A stretch of 64,000 nucleotides of DNA, taken from contig OZ242309.1 of the NCBI GenBank assembly GCA_965208015.1, positions 124,001-188,000 on the forward strand, read 5' to 3'. Positions 1 through 8,798 of this stretch are shown in pieces. The notes beneath the pieces were generated by a model. It did no database searches, was not told the origin of the DNA, and saw only the letters and a program-made list of their open reading frames with translations. Source of the stretch: Bin87 sp965208015. Lineage in GTDB: Bacteria > Chloroflexota > Dehalococcoidia > Lucifugimonadales > UBA3495. The translations under genes were made by a program, and so were the position numbers. Positions within the stretch are counted from its first letter, which is position 1. Every line of letters starts with the position of its first letter.

Positions 1-260
1 TCGAAGCCCTCAAGGCCGCGCAGGCCAAGGAGCTTGACCCCGAAAAGCGCAAGGAACTCTTTGCCCAGATGGTCGAACTGCTGCGCGCTGAGGTTCCTCA
101 CTACCTGCCCACCGGTTGGATGCACGCTGGCGGGACGCTGGACTACCGCATTCGCAACTACCACGTCCCCAGGACCATCCAGATGATCCACAAACTGGAT
201 CACATGTGGTGGGACGAGGACGCCGAGAAGCCACCCATCGGAACGGGCTACCAGCCGTAG
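1..260 (+). CDS. C-terminal end of a family 5 ABC substrate-binding protein (partial)
   Basis: The reading frame is open from base 3 to a TAG at 258-260, about 85 residues, with the start outside the window. The end of the protein (motifs TLDYRIRN, QMIHK, GYQP) matches the C-terminus of the complete substrate-binding lipoprotein at 2528-4378, so this is the last part of a paralogous peptide/opine-type binding protein. Two permease genes follow directly, which fits an importer operon. It would deliver its ligand outside the membrane to those permeases. The ligand cannot be read from the fragment. Confidence 0.85.
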   Translation, partial: EALKAAQAKELDPEKRKELFAQMVELLRAEVPHYLPTGWMHAGGTLDYRIRNYHVPRTIQMIHKLDHMWWDEDAEKPPIGTGYQP

Positions 261-324
261 GCCAGGCGCGGCTACGGTTGCCCACGGAGGAATTTGACAA
301 TCGCCAGGTCCGATCCCGGGAGGC

Positions 325-1293
325 ATGATGACCACCTATATCGTGAGGAGGCTGCTCCTCTTCATACCCACCATCCTCATCGTGACCATCATCATCTTCC
401 TGTTGATGTGGATCGTGCCTGGCGACACGGCCATGCTCATCCTCACGGGAAACGACCCGAATGAGGGCGGGCGGGTCAGCCTGGAGGACGTCGAACGACT
501 GCGCGCCAAGCTGGGGCTGGACCGGCCCGTCCACATCCAGTATGGCGACTGGCTGTGGGACATGGTTCGCGGCGACCTGGGGGAGTCACTGTGGTACCAA
601 ACGCCGGTGATTGACGAGCTGGGAGGACGGTTCGTCACCACCGTGCAACTAGCGGTGATGGGCATGGGATTGGCCTTCATCATCGCGGTGCCCCTCGGGA
701 TCATTTCCGCGGTGAGACAGGACACCAAGGTCGACTACATCAGCCGGCTGGTGGCGCTGCTGGGCATCGCCATGCCCACCTTCCTCATCGCGATCATCGT
801 AACGTACGTGCTGGCCTACGTATTCGACTGGCTGCCGCCGCTGGACTACGCCAACCTGTGGGAAGAGCCGCTGACGAACCTGCAGCAGATGGTGTTCCCG
901 GCGCTGGCCATCGCATTCCATGATCTTGCGTTCACCGCCCGGGTCACCCGGTCTTCCATGCTGGAAACAATGCGGGACGACTACGTTCGCACGGCTCGGG
1001 CCAAGGGCCTGGCCGAGATGGCCGTTATCGGGAGACACGCCCTGAAAAACGCCCTGTTGCCGATCATCACGGTGTCGGGCTACCAGTTCGGCAGGTTGCT
1101 GGGCGGCGTCGTCATCGTCGAGGTGATCTTCCTGGTCCCCGGCATCGGAAACATGCTGATCGATGCAATCCTCCATCGTGATTTCGTGGTGATCCAGGCG
1201 GTGGTGGTGCTGGTGGCGGCGGTGGTCATGTTCCTGAACCTGGTCATTGACCTCGTCTACGGGATACTCGACCCGAGAATCCGCTACCAGTAG
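325..1293 (+). CDS. ABC importer permease, DppB/OppB type
   Basis: A 322-residue inner-membrane permease with an N-terminal membrane segment (about residues 8-30), a periplasmic stretch and five further hydrophobic segments. The cytoplasmic EAA loop that docks the ATPase is visible at about residues 220-247 (ARAKGL followed by HALKNALLP). This is the usual length for DppB-like proteins. Two ATG codons are adjacent at 325 and 328; the GGGAGG at 318-323 favours the second slightly. It follows the binding-protein gene by 64 bases and precedes the partner permease by 26. It is a close paralogue of the permease at 4468-5430. Confidence 0.93.
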   Translation: MMTTYIVRRLLLFIPTILIVTIIIFLLMWIVPGDTAMLILTGNDPNEGGRVSLEDVERLRAKLGLDRPVHIQYGDWLWDMVRGDLGESLWYQTPVIDELGGRFVTTVQLAVMGMGLAFIIAVPLGIISAVRQDTKVDYISRLVALLGIAMPTFLIAIIVTYVLAYVFDWLPPLDYANLWEEPLTNLQQMVFPALAIAFHDLAFTARVTRSSMLETMRDDYVRTARAKGLAEMAVIGRHALKNALLPIITVSGYQFGRLLGGVVIVEVIFLVPGIGNMLIDAILHRDFVVIQAVVVLVAAVVMFLNLVIDLVYGILDPRIRYQ

Positions 1294-1319
1294 CGTACCG
1301 AAAATCAACGGAGCAGATC

Positions 1320-2231
1320 ATGGCAACTCGCGACATCGCCGCAGAGGGCGGCTCCCCAGTTCGCAATGCGTTGTTGGGTATCCCGGCTGCGTACCGGTCC
1401 ACCGTTGGGCTCGCTCGCCGGAAACCGCTGGGCGCGGTCGGCGGCGCCATCGCCCTCATTTTCATACTGGTCGCCATTGCCTCCCGGTTGGCGATCCTGC
1501 CCGTACCGGATCCTTATGCCTCCGTCGGTGACATCTTCCTTGGGCCCAGCCGCGAGTATCCGATGGGGACGGATGTGATCGGACGGGACATTCTGGCGCG
1601 CGTACTGTACGGAACCTGGATATCCTTGTACGTCGGCATTGGCAGCGTCCTGATCGGGATCACCGCCGGGTTTGTGCTGGGCATCACCAGCACCTACGCG
1701 GGCGGCTTCGTTGACCTGGCGTTCCAGCGGGTGGTGGACGCCCTGATGTCGATCCCGGGCCTGATCCTCGCCCTGGCGATCATGGCCGTCCTCGGCTCCT
1801 CTCTGAACAACGTCATCCTGGCCATCGTCATCGGGATGCTCGCTCCCGTGATCCGCACCGTCCGCTCCCAAGTGCTGACGCTGAAAGAAATGGACTACGT
1901 GACCGCCGCAAGAGCCATCGGCGCCAGACCGAACCGCATCGTTTTCCGGCACATCATGCCCAACTGCTTCGCCATCTACATCATCATGGCGACCTACTAT
2001 CTTGGGTTCGCCATCATAATCGAGGCGTCGCTCAGCTTCCTGGGCGTCGGCGCGCCGCCGGACGAGCCCAGCTGGGGCGGGATCCTGACCGTAGCCAGCC
2101 GGGAAGCGCCGGAAACAGGCATCTGGTTGCTGGTCTTCCCCGGCATCTTCATATTCATCGCCGTGCTGGCTTTCAACGTCCTGGGCGACGCCCTGCGCGA
2201 CGTGCTCGACCCGAGGCTGCGAGGACGGTAG
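1320..2231 (+). CDS. ABC importer permease, DppC/OppC type
   Basis: A 303-residue permease of the DppC branch: an N-terminal cytoplasmic tail rich in Arg/Lys, one membrane segment near residues 38-60, the conserved MGTDVIGRDILARV motif, then the transport domain. The EAA loop (DYVTAARAIGA, then FRHIMPN) lies near residues 190-215. A GGAG box 6 bases before ATG supports the start. It would pair with the upstream DppB-like permease. A strong terminator follows, so it is the last gene of this operon; no ATPase gene is present. It is paralogous to the permease at 5496-6425. Confidence 0.93.
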   Translation: MATRDIAAEGGSPVRNALLGIPAAYRSTVGLARRKPLGAVGGAIALIFILVAIASRLAILPVPDPYASVGDIFLGPSREYPMGTDVIGRDILARVLYGTWISLYVGIGSVLIGITAGFVLGITSTYAGGFVDLAFQRVVDALMSIPGLILALAIMAVLGSSLNNVILAIVIGMLAPVIRTVRSQVLTLKEMDYVTAARAIGARPNRIVFRHIMPNCFAIYIIMATYYLGFAIIIEASLSFLGVGAPPDEPSWGGILTVASREAPETGIWLLVFPGIFIFIAVLAFNVLGDALRDVLDPRLRGR

Positions 2232-2274
2232 GCGCACATATACAACCCGCCACATGCGGTGCCCCGAAAGACTG

Positions 2275-2310
2275 CCGCCCCGACGCTGGTCATGCGTCGG
2301 GGCGGTTTTT
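2275..2310 (+). terminator. Rho-independent terminator after the first ABC operon
   Basis: A perfect 12-bp stem (2275-2286 with 2294-2305, CCGCCCCGACGC) with a 7-base loop is followed by five T at 2306-2310. It lies 44 bases after the stop of the DppC-type gene. Confidence 0.9.
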
Positions 2311-2404
2311 GGTTGCGCGTAAATACAACGGTCATCATCGGGCGTGACAATGAAACAGCGCAATTCGCGGATGTTCATGCCACCACGATATTGCCCATAA
2401 CCAT

Positions 2405-2433
2405 TTGACAAGCGTCAACCTTGTGAGTAGCAT
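2405..2433 (+). promoter_or_regulatory. Sigma-70-type promoter for the second ABC operon
   Basis: TTGACA at 2405-2410 and TAGCAT at 2428-2433 are separated by exactly 17 bases, about 95 bases before the ATG of the binding-protein gene. The rest of the 2311-2527 gap shows no gene. Confidence 0.45.
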
Positions 2434-2527
2434 CCCGCACACTGGCTAATCTGGCCAGCATCATTAGGACGGTTTACGGTCGTCCCAACGTCCGCGTTCA
2501 ATTTGTGTCTATCGGGAGGGTTCGCCA

Positions 2528-4378
2528 ATGAAATTCCGACGAATCGGAAGACCCCAATGGTTGTTGCTTGTGAGCTGTGCAGCCTTGTTGATAGTTGGGT
2601 TGGCCTGCGGCGGAACCACTGCGCCCGAACCCAGCGCTGCGCCGAGCCAGGCAGAACAATCCCAACCGGCAGCCGCCGGCAGCGCCGCCCCGGCGGCCCC
2701 GACCCCGACCTACACGCCCATGCCGACGCGGGTTCTCGACGCGACGCCGACGCCCGTTCCGGTCCCGACGCCGGTACCCGTCGACGAACGCCCGAACTGG
2801 TGGCAGGAAGGAGAAACCAAGCATTATCGCGGCACCTTCCCGATGGTTGGCAACAGCAACCCCGGCTTCTGGGACGTGCATTACGGTGGTTCCCTCAACA
2901 CCACCCTGATGCCTTCCAGCCCCCGATTCAATCAGCTGGTCGAGTACAATCCCGTCATGCCCAGCGAAATCATCGGCGACTTGGCCTCCACGTGGGAAGT
3001 GAGCGACGACGGCACCGAGTTCGTCTTCCACCTGAAAGACGCCACCTGGTCGGACGGAATGCCGGTAACTGCTGAGGACGTGGTCTTCAGCCTGGACCGC
3101 ATCACCCTGCCGGGAGCCCAGCGAGCGCGCACCGGTTTCCTTCGCGCGTTTTATGAGCATCAAACCGCCGAGGTGATCGACGACAAGACCGTGCGCGTGC
3201 CTCTGAAGTATCAGGCGCCCACCTTCATGCCGAACCTCGCGTCTGACTACATGAAGATGTACCCGAAACACATCGCAGAGGATTTGACGCAGGAAGAAGC
3301 CAACCAGCCGGAAAACCTGATCGGCTCCGGCCCCTGGCTGCTGGACGGATGGCAGAAGGACGTGAGCTACACCTTCGCGCGCAACGAGACGTACTTCAAG
3401 GAAGGCCGCCCGTTCTTCGACGGCATCATCGTGCACCTGATCCCGGACACCGCTCGCCGCATCGCCGCGCTGCAAGCCGGCCAGGTCCTGGGAACCTTCA
3501 ACCCATTCACCGGCGTAAACCGTCCCGAAGCTATGGCGGTACTAGAGGACGAGACCGGCGGCCAGGTACGCGCCCTGATACTTCCCAGCGCCGGTTTCGA
3601 AGCGTTCTTCCTCAACAATGCCAAGCCACCGTTCGACGACGAACGAGTCCGCCAGGCCTTCTATCTGGGCCTGGACCGGGACCTGGGCATCGAGCGCGCC
3701 GTCAGGGGCTTCGGTCAACCGGGCACCTTCTTCTCGCCGGGAGTGGTCGAGCAACTGGACGACCTGCGGGCCAACAACCCGGCGTTCGCTGAAGACCGCA
3801 CCGCTGCGATTGCGGAAGCCAAGCGGTTGCTGGCCGAAGCCGGTTACCCTGACGGGCTGTCGGTGAAGATGAACACCCGCAACGCTATCCCCACCCTGCC
3901 GGCCGCGGAAGTCGCCGGCGAGCAATTGCGTCGGGATATTGGCCTCGATATCGAAATCGTGCCCAACGACCTCGCCACTATGTACGCCGTGATGCGGGAC
4001 GGGACGCACGACATTTCTACCGTCGGCACGGGCATCATCCTGACCGACCCGGCGGACATCCTCAACCAGTTCTACCTGCAGGATGTTCTGCGCAATCCGC
4101 AGAACTGGCAGGATGACCGGGTTGACGAGTTGATCGACCTGCAGAACCGGGCCATTGACCAGCGTGTCCGGCAGGGCCACCTGGAAGAAATCGCCGACAT
4201 CCTGCACACGGGCAAGAGCCACTTGGTGGTGTACTTCTGGGGAGGAGCCGGCGGAGCGTTGGACTACCGCATCCGGAACTTCCACCTGCCGCCCACCGTC
4301 CAGCAAATCCACAAATGGGACCACGTCTGGTTCGACCCGGACCGTGAGCAACCCGCCGAGTCCGGTTATCAGCCGTAA
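2528..4378 (+). CDS. ABC substrate-binding lipoprotein, SBP family 5
   Basis: A 616-residue exported lipoprotein. Residues 1-27 form a lipoprotein signal (charged start, hydrophobic core, lipobox VGLAC with Cys27), followed by an Ala/Pro/Thr linker to about residue 85. The rest is a family 5 (DppA/OppA) binding fold, with the typical strings LKDATWSDGMPVTAEDVVFS and VRQAFYLGLDRD and a late AKRLLAEAGYPDGL repeat element. GGGAGG at 2514-2519 sets the ATG. It heads an operon with two permeases at 4468 and 5496. The ligand is likely a peptide, opine or glycoside-like compound, but cannot be read directly. It is paralogous to the truncated protein at 1-260. Confidence 0.93.
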   Translation: MKFRRIGRPQWLLLVSCAALLIVGLACGGTTAPEPSAAPSQAEQSQPAAAGSAAPAAPTPTYTPMPTRVLDATPTPVPVPTPVPVDERPNWWQEGETKHYRGTFPMVGNSNPGFWDVHYGGSLNTTLMPSSPRFNQLVEYNPVMPSEIIGDLASTWEVSDDGTEFVFHLKDATWSDGMPVTAEDVVFSLDRITLPGAQRARTGFLRAFYEHQTAEVIDDKTVRVPLKYQAPTFMPNLASDYMKMYPKHIAEDLTQEEANQPENLIGSGPWLLDGWQKDVSYTFARNETYFKEGRPFFDGIIVHLIPDTARRIAALQAGQVLGTFNPFTGVNRPEAMAVLEDETGGQVRALILPSAGFEAFFLNNAKPPFDDERVRQAFYLGLDRDLGIERAVRGFGQPGTFFSPGVVEQLDDLRANNPAFAEDRTAAIAEAKRLLAEAGYPDGLSVKMNTRNAIPTLPAAEVAGEQLRRDIGLDIEIVPNDLATMYAVMRDGTHDISTVGTGIILTDPADILNQFYLQDVLRNPQNWQDDRVDELIDLQNRAIDQRVRQGHLEEIADILHTGKSHLVVYFWGGAGGALDYRIRNFHLPPTVQQIHKWDHVWFDPDREQPAESGYQP

Positions 4379-4467
4379 CTTCCAAAGAGCGGTGTGTCTC
4401 GAACAAAAAGGGCGCATCGCTCAAAACTTTTGTGCAGCCGGTTGACCTCACAAACTGAGGGTGCAAG

Positions 4468-5430
4468 GTGTACGCATACATAGCCCGCAGGGGCCTGCTT
4501 TTCATACCCACTATCTTGCTTGCCACCATCCTGGTGTTTGGCCTCTTCTGGATTGTGCCAGGCGACGCCGCCATGATGATCCTGACGGGCGAGGAGGGCG
4601 ACGGCGGCAAGGTCACCGAAGAAGACATCAAGCGCGTTCAGCAGGAACTGGGTCTGGACCGCCCGGTGTACATCCAATATGGCGATTGGCTTTGGAAAAT
4701 CCTTCAGGGCGATTTCGGCGATTCGGTCTGGTATGGCACCCCCGTCCTGGATGACCTCAAAGACCGGTTTTTCATAACTCTTGAACTGGCGGTGCTGGCC
4801 ATTGTGCTGGCGTTCATCGCCGCCGTGCCTTTAGGCGTGCTGTCTGCGGTCAAGCAAGATTCATTCCTGGACCACGTCAGCCGGCTCTTGGCGTTGATCG
4901 GCATTGCTCTGCCTACCTTCTGGCTGGGGATCCTGGTGATCTATGGATTGACCTATTTCGCCGGATGGCTGCCTCCCCTGGGTTATGCCACATTGTGGGG
5001 CGATCCGTTTACCAACCTGCAACAGTTGATCTTCCCGGCGCTGGTTCTCGCTTTCCATGACATGGCATTCACGGCCAGGGTGGCCCGATCCGCCATGCTG
5101 GAGGTGATGCGGGAAGACTACATGCGAACCGCCCGGTCCAAGGGCCTGAACGAATGGATGGTTGTGGGTCGCCACGCGCTGAAGAACGCCCTGCTGCCGG
5201 TGATCACGGTTTCCGGCTACCAATTTGGACGGCTGCTGGGCGGCACCATCATCATCGAATCGATCTTCGTGATACCCGGTGTCGGGCGGTATCTTATCGA
5301 CGCCATCATCCACCGCGACTTTGTCGTGGTGCAGGGCGTGGTCCTGCTCGCCGCCGCAGTAGTGCTGTTGTTGAACCTTGTCATCGACATCCTGTACGGA
5401 ATCCTGGATCCCAGGATCAGGTACTCTTAG
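4468..5430 (+). CDS. ABC importer permease, DppB/OppB type
   Basis: A 320-residue permease, closely similar along its length to the one at 325-1293 (shared starts such as RRGLLFIPTIL and the ends ILDPRIRY). The EAA loop (ARSKGLNEW, HALKNALLP) is at about residues 215-245. The start is GTG at 4468, preceded by a GAGGG box; no ATG fits the conserved N-terminus. It lies 89 bases after the binding protein and belongs to the second importer operon. The similarity to the first cluster indicates a tandem duplication of a whole importer. Confidence 0.92.
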   Translation: MYAYIARRGLLFIPTILLATILVFGLFWIVPGDAAMMILTGEEGDGGKVTEEDIKRVQQELGLDRPVYIQYGDWLWKILQGDFGDSVWYGTPVLDDLKDRFFITLELAVLAIVLAFIAAVPLGVLSAVKQDSFLDHVSRLLALIGIALPTFWLGILVIYGLTYFAGWLPPLGYATLWGDPFTNLQQLIFPALVLAFHDMAFTARVARSAMLEVMREDYMRTARSKGLNEWMVVGRHALKNALLPVITVSGYQFGRLLGGTIIIESIFVIPGVGRYLIDAIIHRDFVVVQGVVLLAAAVVLLLNLVIDILYGILDPRIRYS

Positions 5431-5495
5431 GCCGCGTGCGTATCGGAGCGGCCGTGTATTTGCTGGTCACCGTTCCGTGAGGAGTATTCGTACTC

Positions 5496-6425
5496 ATGGC
5501 GAATCAAACCAATCAGCGCGCTGATGTAATCACTCCGCCGCGAGCGGGGATGACGCAACCGGCCGCGAACGCCGTTCGAGAGGTGGTCCGCTTTACGCGT
5601 CGCAAGCCCTTGGGTGCCATCGGCGGCCTCCTGGTTCTCGCGTTGGTGATCGTGGCGGTAGTGGCGCCGGTGCTTGCTCCCTACGGCGCTCGCGAACTTC
5701 CGGACAGTCGCCAAGGCGGTTCCACAGTTTACATACCGCCCAACTCCCAATTCCTGCTCGGCACGGACCACGTAGGCCGCGACGTTCTCAGCCGGCTGAT
5801 CTACGGCGCACGCATCAGCTTGTATGTTGGCTTGGGCAGCGTTCTCATAGGAATCACCTCCAGCTTCATTATCGGAGTCGCTCTGGCTTATGCCGGCGGC
5901 ATCATCGATATGTCGTCCCAGCGCGTCGTGGACGCGCTCATGGCGCTGCCGGGACTGATAATCGCGCTGGCTATTGTGGCGGTGCTCGGTTCGTCCTTGA
6001 ACAACGTCATCCTTGCCATTGTCATCGGAATGATCGCTCCAGTGATTCGCACCGTGAGATCCCAAGTGCTGTCGATAAAGGAGCTCGACTACGTTACTGC
6101 TGCCCAGGCCATCGGCGCCCCCCCTTGGCGTGTCGTTTTCCGGCATATCGTCCCCAACTGTTTCGCGATTTACCTGGTGCTTGCCACCTATTACTTGGGC
6201 TTCGCAATCATCATCGAAGCCTCTCTGTCCTTCTTGGGTGTCGGAGCGCCTCCGGACCAGCCCAGTTGGGGCGGGATGCTCACCAGAGCCGCCCAGGAGC
6301 ACGTGCTGACCGCCCCTTGGGTCGGCATCTTCCCGGGTGTAGCGATTTTCGCTGTCGTGATGGGTTTCAACCTGCTGGGCGACGCCCTGCGCGACGTTCT
6401 GGACCCGCGACTGCGCGGACGCTAA
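5496..6425 (+). CDS. ABC importer permease, DppC/OppC type
   Basis: A 309-residue permease with an N-terminal tail, the LLGTDHVGRDVLSRL motif near residue 90, and an EAA loop (DYVTAAQAIGA, FRHIVPN) near residues 190-215. A TGAGGAG box precedes the ATG. It pairs with the DppB-like product of 4468-5430 and is paralogous to 1320-2231. The lipoprotein gene that follows starts within a few bases of its stop, so co-transcription is likely. Confidence 0.92.
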   Translation: MANQTNQRADVITPPRAGMTQPAANAVREVVRFTRRKPLGAIGGLLVLALVIVAVVAPVLAPYGARELPDSRQGGSTVYIPPNSQFLLGTDHVGRDVLSRLIYGARISLYVGLGSVLIGITSSFIIGVALAYAGGIIDMSSQRVVDALMALPGLIIALAIVAVLGSSLNNVILAIVIGMIAPVIRTVRSQVLSIKELDYVTAAQAIGAPPWRVVFRHIVPNCFAIYLVLATYYLGFAIIIEASLSFLGVGAPPDQPSWGGMLTRAAQEHVLTAPWVGIFPGVAIFAVVMGFNLLGDALRDVLDPRLRGR

Positions 6426-6427
6426 CC

Positions 6428-7834
6428 TTGACCATCCTGATTCCTGCGCTAGGGGCAAATGAGCGCGCCGGCCAGCCTCTCGCGTTGGCCGGCGTAATTT
6501 TGCTGGCGCTGCTCGTCTTCTCTTGCGCTCCCACCGAGGAAGCTCCTGGCAACGAGCCTTGGGCTGCGCCACTGGCGCCAACTGACGCGATTGCCCCTAC
6601 GTTGCAGGCCGCGGCGGACTTGCCAACCGCAGCGCTGACGGATGCCGCCACGCCGTTGCCAACTGCCACCCTGGAGCATGTAGCCACCGCTCTCCCTGCC
6701 GTCACCGCGCTGCCCGTTTCGCGTGAGACCGTCGTGCAAACCGTTCCTGACGCACAGGCCGAAGAAGCTCGCACCCGCTACCAGCGCCTGTTGCGAGCGG
6801 AGTGGGATACCGATTTCACGCGAACCACGATCTCATTCGACGAGATCATGACCGGCGGCCCGCCCAAGGACGGCATCCCATCAATCGACGATCCGCAGTT
6901 CGAGTCGATTGCCGACGCTGACCTCTGGCTCGACGACCTTGAGCCAGTGCAGGTTGTTGACATCGACGGCGACGTGCGAGCGTATCCGGTGCAGGTGATG
7001 GTCTGGCACGAGTTGGTGAACGACACCGTCGGTGGGGAGCCGGTGGTCATAACATTTTGACCCCTCTGCAATACCGCCTTCGTGTTCAGGCGGACGGTAG
7101 ACGGAACCATACTCGACTTCGGTACCACGGGCGCGCTGCGCGACAGCAACCTGTTGATGTACGACCGCCAAACGGAGTCGTGGTGGCAGGAATTCGGCGG
7201 AGAGGGCGTCATCGGTCATTACGCCGGCGCAAAGCTGGAGCAGCTTTATCTGTCCATCACATCGTGGGCCGATTTCAAGGCTGCGCATCCGGACGGAAAG
7301 GTGCTGTCCCGGCCCGATTCGGGGCGGCCCTACGGCAGCAATCCCTACGCCGGCTACGACCGACCGGGGAGCCAGCCGTTCCTGTTCGACGGCGATGAAG
7401 ATCCCAGGCTGCCGGCGGTGGAGCGGGTAGTCGCCGTCGAGCGCGGAGGCGACGCCTGGGCCGTGTCGTTCACCACGCTGGCAGAGGAACGGGTGGTGTC
7501 CACCTCCATCGCCGGTGAGGACATCGTGGTTTTCTGGACGCCTGGCACCGCGTCCTCGCTGGACGCGGGCACGATCTCACGCGGCCGGGATGTCGGCACG
7601 GCCGGGGTATTTTCGCCCCGCGGTCCCGATGGCAACACGTTGTCCTTCGCGCCCGATGCTGAAGGCCGCATCATCGACCAACAGACTGGGAGCGAGTGGG
7701 ACATATTCGGACGCGCAATCAGCGGCTCGTTGGAAGGCGCGAATTTGACCCCAGTGCCCGGCCGCATCGGACAACTCTGGTTCTCCTGGGCAGTCTACCG
7801 TCCGGATACGGTGGTGCATAATAGCCCCAGTTAA
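6428..7834 (+). CDS. DUF3179 lipoprotein with in-frame TGA at a CxxC cysteine
   Basis: One continuous frame of 468 codons, interrupted only by TGA at 7058-7060. The N-terminus looks like a lipoprotein signal ending LLVFSC (Cys33 from a TTG start at 6428; no ATG fits). A Thr/Ala/Pro linker follows, then a DUF3179 domain: VRAYPVQVMVWHELVNDTVG, the TGA, PLCNTAFVF, and MYDRQTESWW. In the family this site reads T-[FY]-C-P-L-C, so TGA falls exactly on the first Cys of a CxxC pair (position 211). It may encode selenocysteine, or it may be a nonsense mutation or base-call error. Calling it two genes, with a GTG restart at 7082, would split a conserved motif. The function of DUF3179 is unknown; CxxC suggests redox or metal binding. 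Confidence 0.75.
7058..7093 (+). other. In-frame TGA followed by a SECIS-like hairpin
   Basis: TGA (7058-7060) is followed after 13 bases by a perfect 6-bp stem, CCGCCT at 7074-7079 with AGGCGG at 7088-7093, enclosing an 8-base loop. The TGA-to-loop distance is 19 bases, within the range described for bacterial SECIS elements. The loop does not begin with G in its first two positions, which is a point against. Such short stems also arise by chance in GC-rich DNA. Confidence 0.3.
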
Positions 7835-7859
7835 GGCGTAGAACTAACTCCCATTCCCC

Positions 7860-8735
7860 ATGCGTGCAAGGAGCGAAAAGACGATCCGGTTATTGATTGT
7901 GATTGCCTTGACGATCTCACTCAGCATCGTCGCCTGCACATCCCCGGAACCTGCGCAGCCACTAGAGCCCACGGTCACACTGTTGCCGACACCCACCGCT
8001 GCGCCAACGTTGGCGCCGGCCCCGTCCGCTATTCCGAGCCCCACGGCCATACCGTTGCCGACACCCATCGCTGCGCCAACCCCAACGCCCACCCCGACTG
8101 CCAGACCAACGCCTACTGCCACGCTGCCGCCAACACCTACCCCCACGCCGCCGCCCACGGCTACGCCCACTCCGCGGCCGACACCCACCGCTACGCCCCG
8201 GCCAACGCCTACCGCCACCCCACTGCCGACGCCTACTCCCACTCGGCTCTCTACCCCAGTTGCCGCGTTGGAGTCCGCTGTTGTCGTTCGAGAATCGGAA
8301 TATGGTTACACCATCAGCAGTGACGAGCGACCGGAGAGATACAACCGCGTCAATCCCTGGATTCGGGTGCACATTGCATCGAGATCGCTGAGAAAAGGCA
8401 GTACCCTCAAGCACTTCGCCGAAAGCGTTCGCGATGGACTAGAAAGGGACTGGTGGGTTACACGCTCGCTGTTCGAGATTGCCTCATTTCAAGAATCTCA
8501 AATCGACGGACAGGACGCTTATCTCATAACGTACCGCGTACAGCAAAGCCCGGAATACTGTGTCGTGGACGTTGCCGAAATCGTGATGGTTTCCGACCTG
8601 CTTCCTGGCGATCCCCAAGGGTTCCGGGCGCGGGTTTGGATGTGTGAGCGCGACGTGCCGCAGTACGGACCGGAAAGGATGCGAATACTGGAAAGCTTCC
8701 GCATCATCACCCAGCCGGCCACCTACTACACGTAA
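7860..8735 (+). CDS. Pro/Thr-repeat lipoprotein, N-terminal part of an interrupted gene
   Basis: This part encodes 291 residues: a lipoprotein signal ending SIVAC (Cys near 27), a long Thr/Pro dipeptide repeat (about residues 35-135) that would act as a wall or periplasmic spacer, and a globular domain of about 150 residues ending RMRILESFRI, reminiscent of PsbP/DUF1795-like lipoprotein domains. TAA at 8733-8735 ends it, but the same frame stays open to 9401 and encodes a metallopeptidase-like domain. I infer one ancestral gene split by a point mutation. The start ATG lacks a clear ribosome-binding site and lies 25 bases after the DUF3179 gene. Confidence 0.7.
   Translation: MRARSEKTIRLLIVIALTISLSIVACTSPEPAQPLEPTVTLLPTPTAAPTLAPAPSAIPSPTAIPLPTPIAAPTPTPTPTARPTPTATLPPTPTPTPPPTATPTPRPTPTATPRPTPTATPLPTPTPTRLSTPVAALESAVVVRESEYGYTISSDERPERYNRVNPWIRVHIASRSLRKGSTLKHFAESVRDGLERDWWVTRSLFEIASFQESQIDGQDAYLITYRVQQSPEYCVVDVAEIVMVSDLLPGDPQGFRARVWMCERDVPQYGPERMRILESFRIITQPATYYT
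7966..8255 (+). repeat. Thr/Pro-coding low-complexity repeat
   Basis: Irregular repeats of ACNCCN-type codons encode alternating Thr and Pro, with Ala and Arg interspersed. The unit is not exact and there are no spacers, so this is a coding repeat inside the lipoprotein gene. Confidence 0.85.
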
Positions 8736-8798
8736 TTTCTTTCCGTCAAAGACGTCACCATCAAAGCGACGGGCAAAGTTGATCCCGCTGCGTTTGAC

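Noticed and set aside
7082..7834. A separate gene starting with GTG at 7082
   Set aside because: It is in the same frame as the upstream part, without a ribosome-binding site, and would split the conserved DUF3179 motif at the TGA.
7966..8255. A CRISPR or intergenic tandem array
   Set aside because: The repeat is in frame, encodes Thr/Pro and has no constant repeat-spacer spacing.
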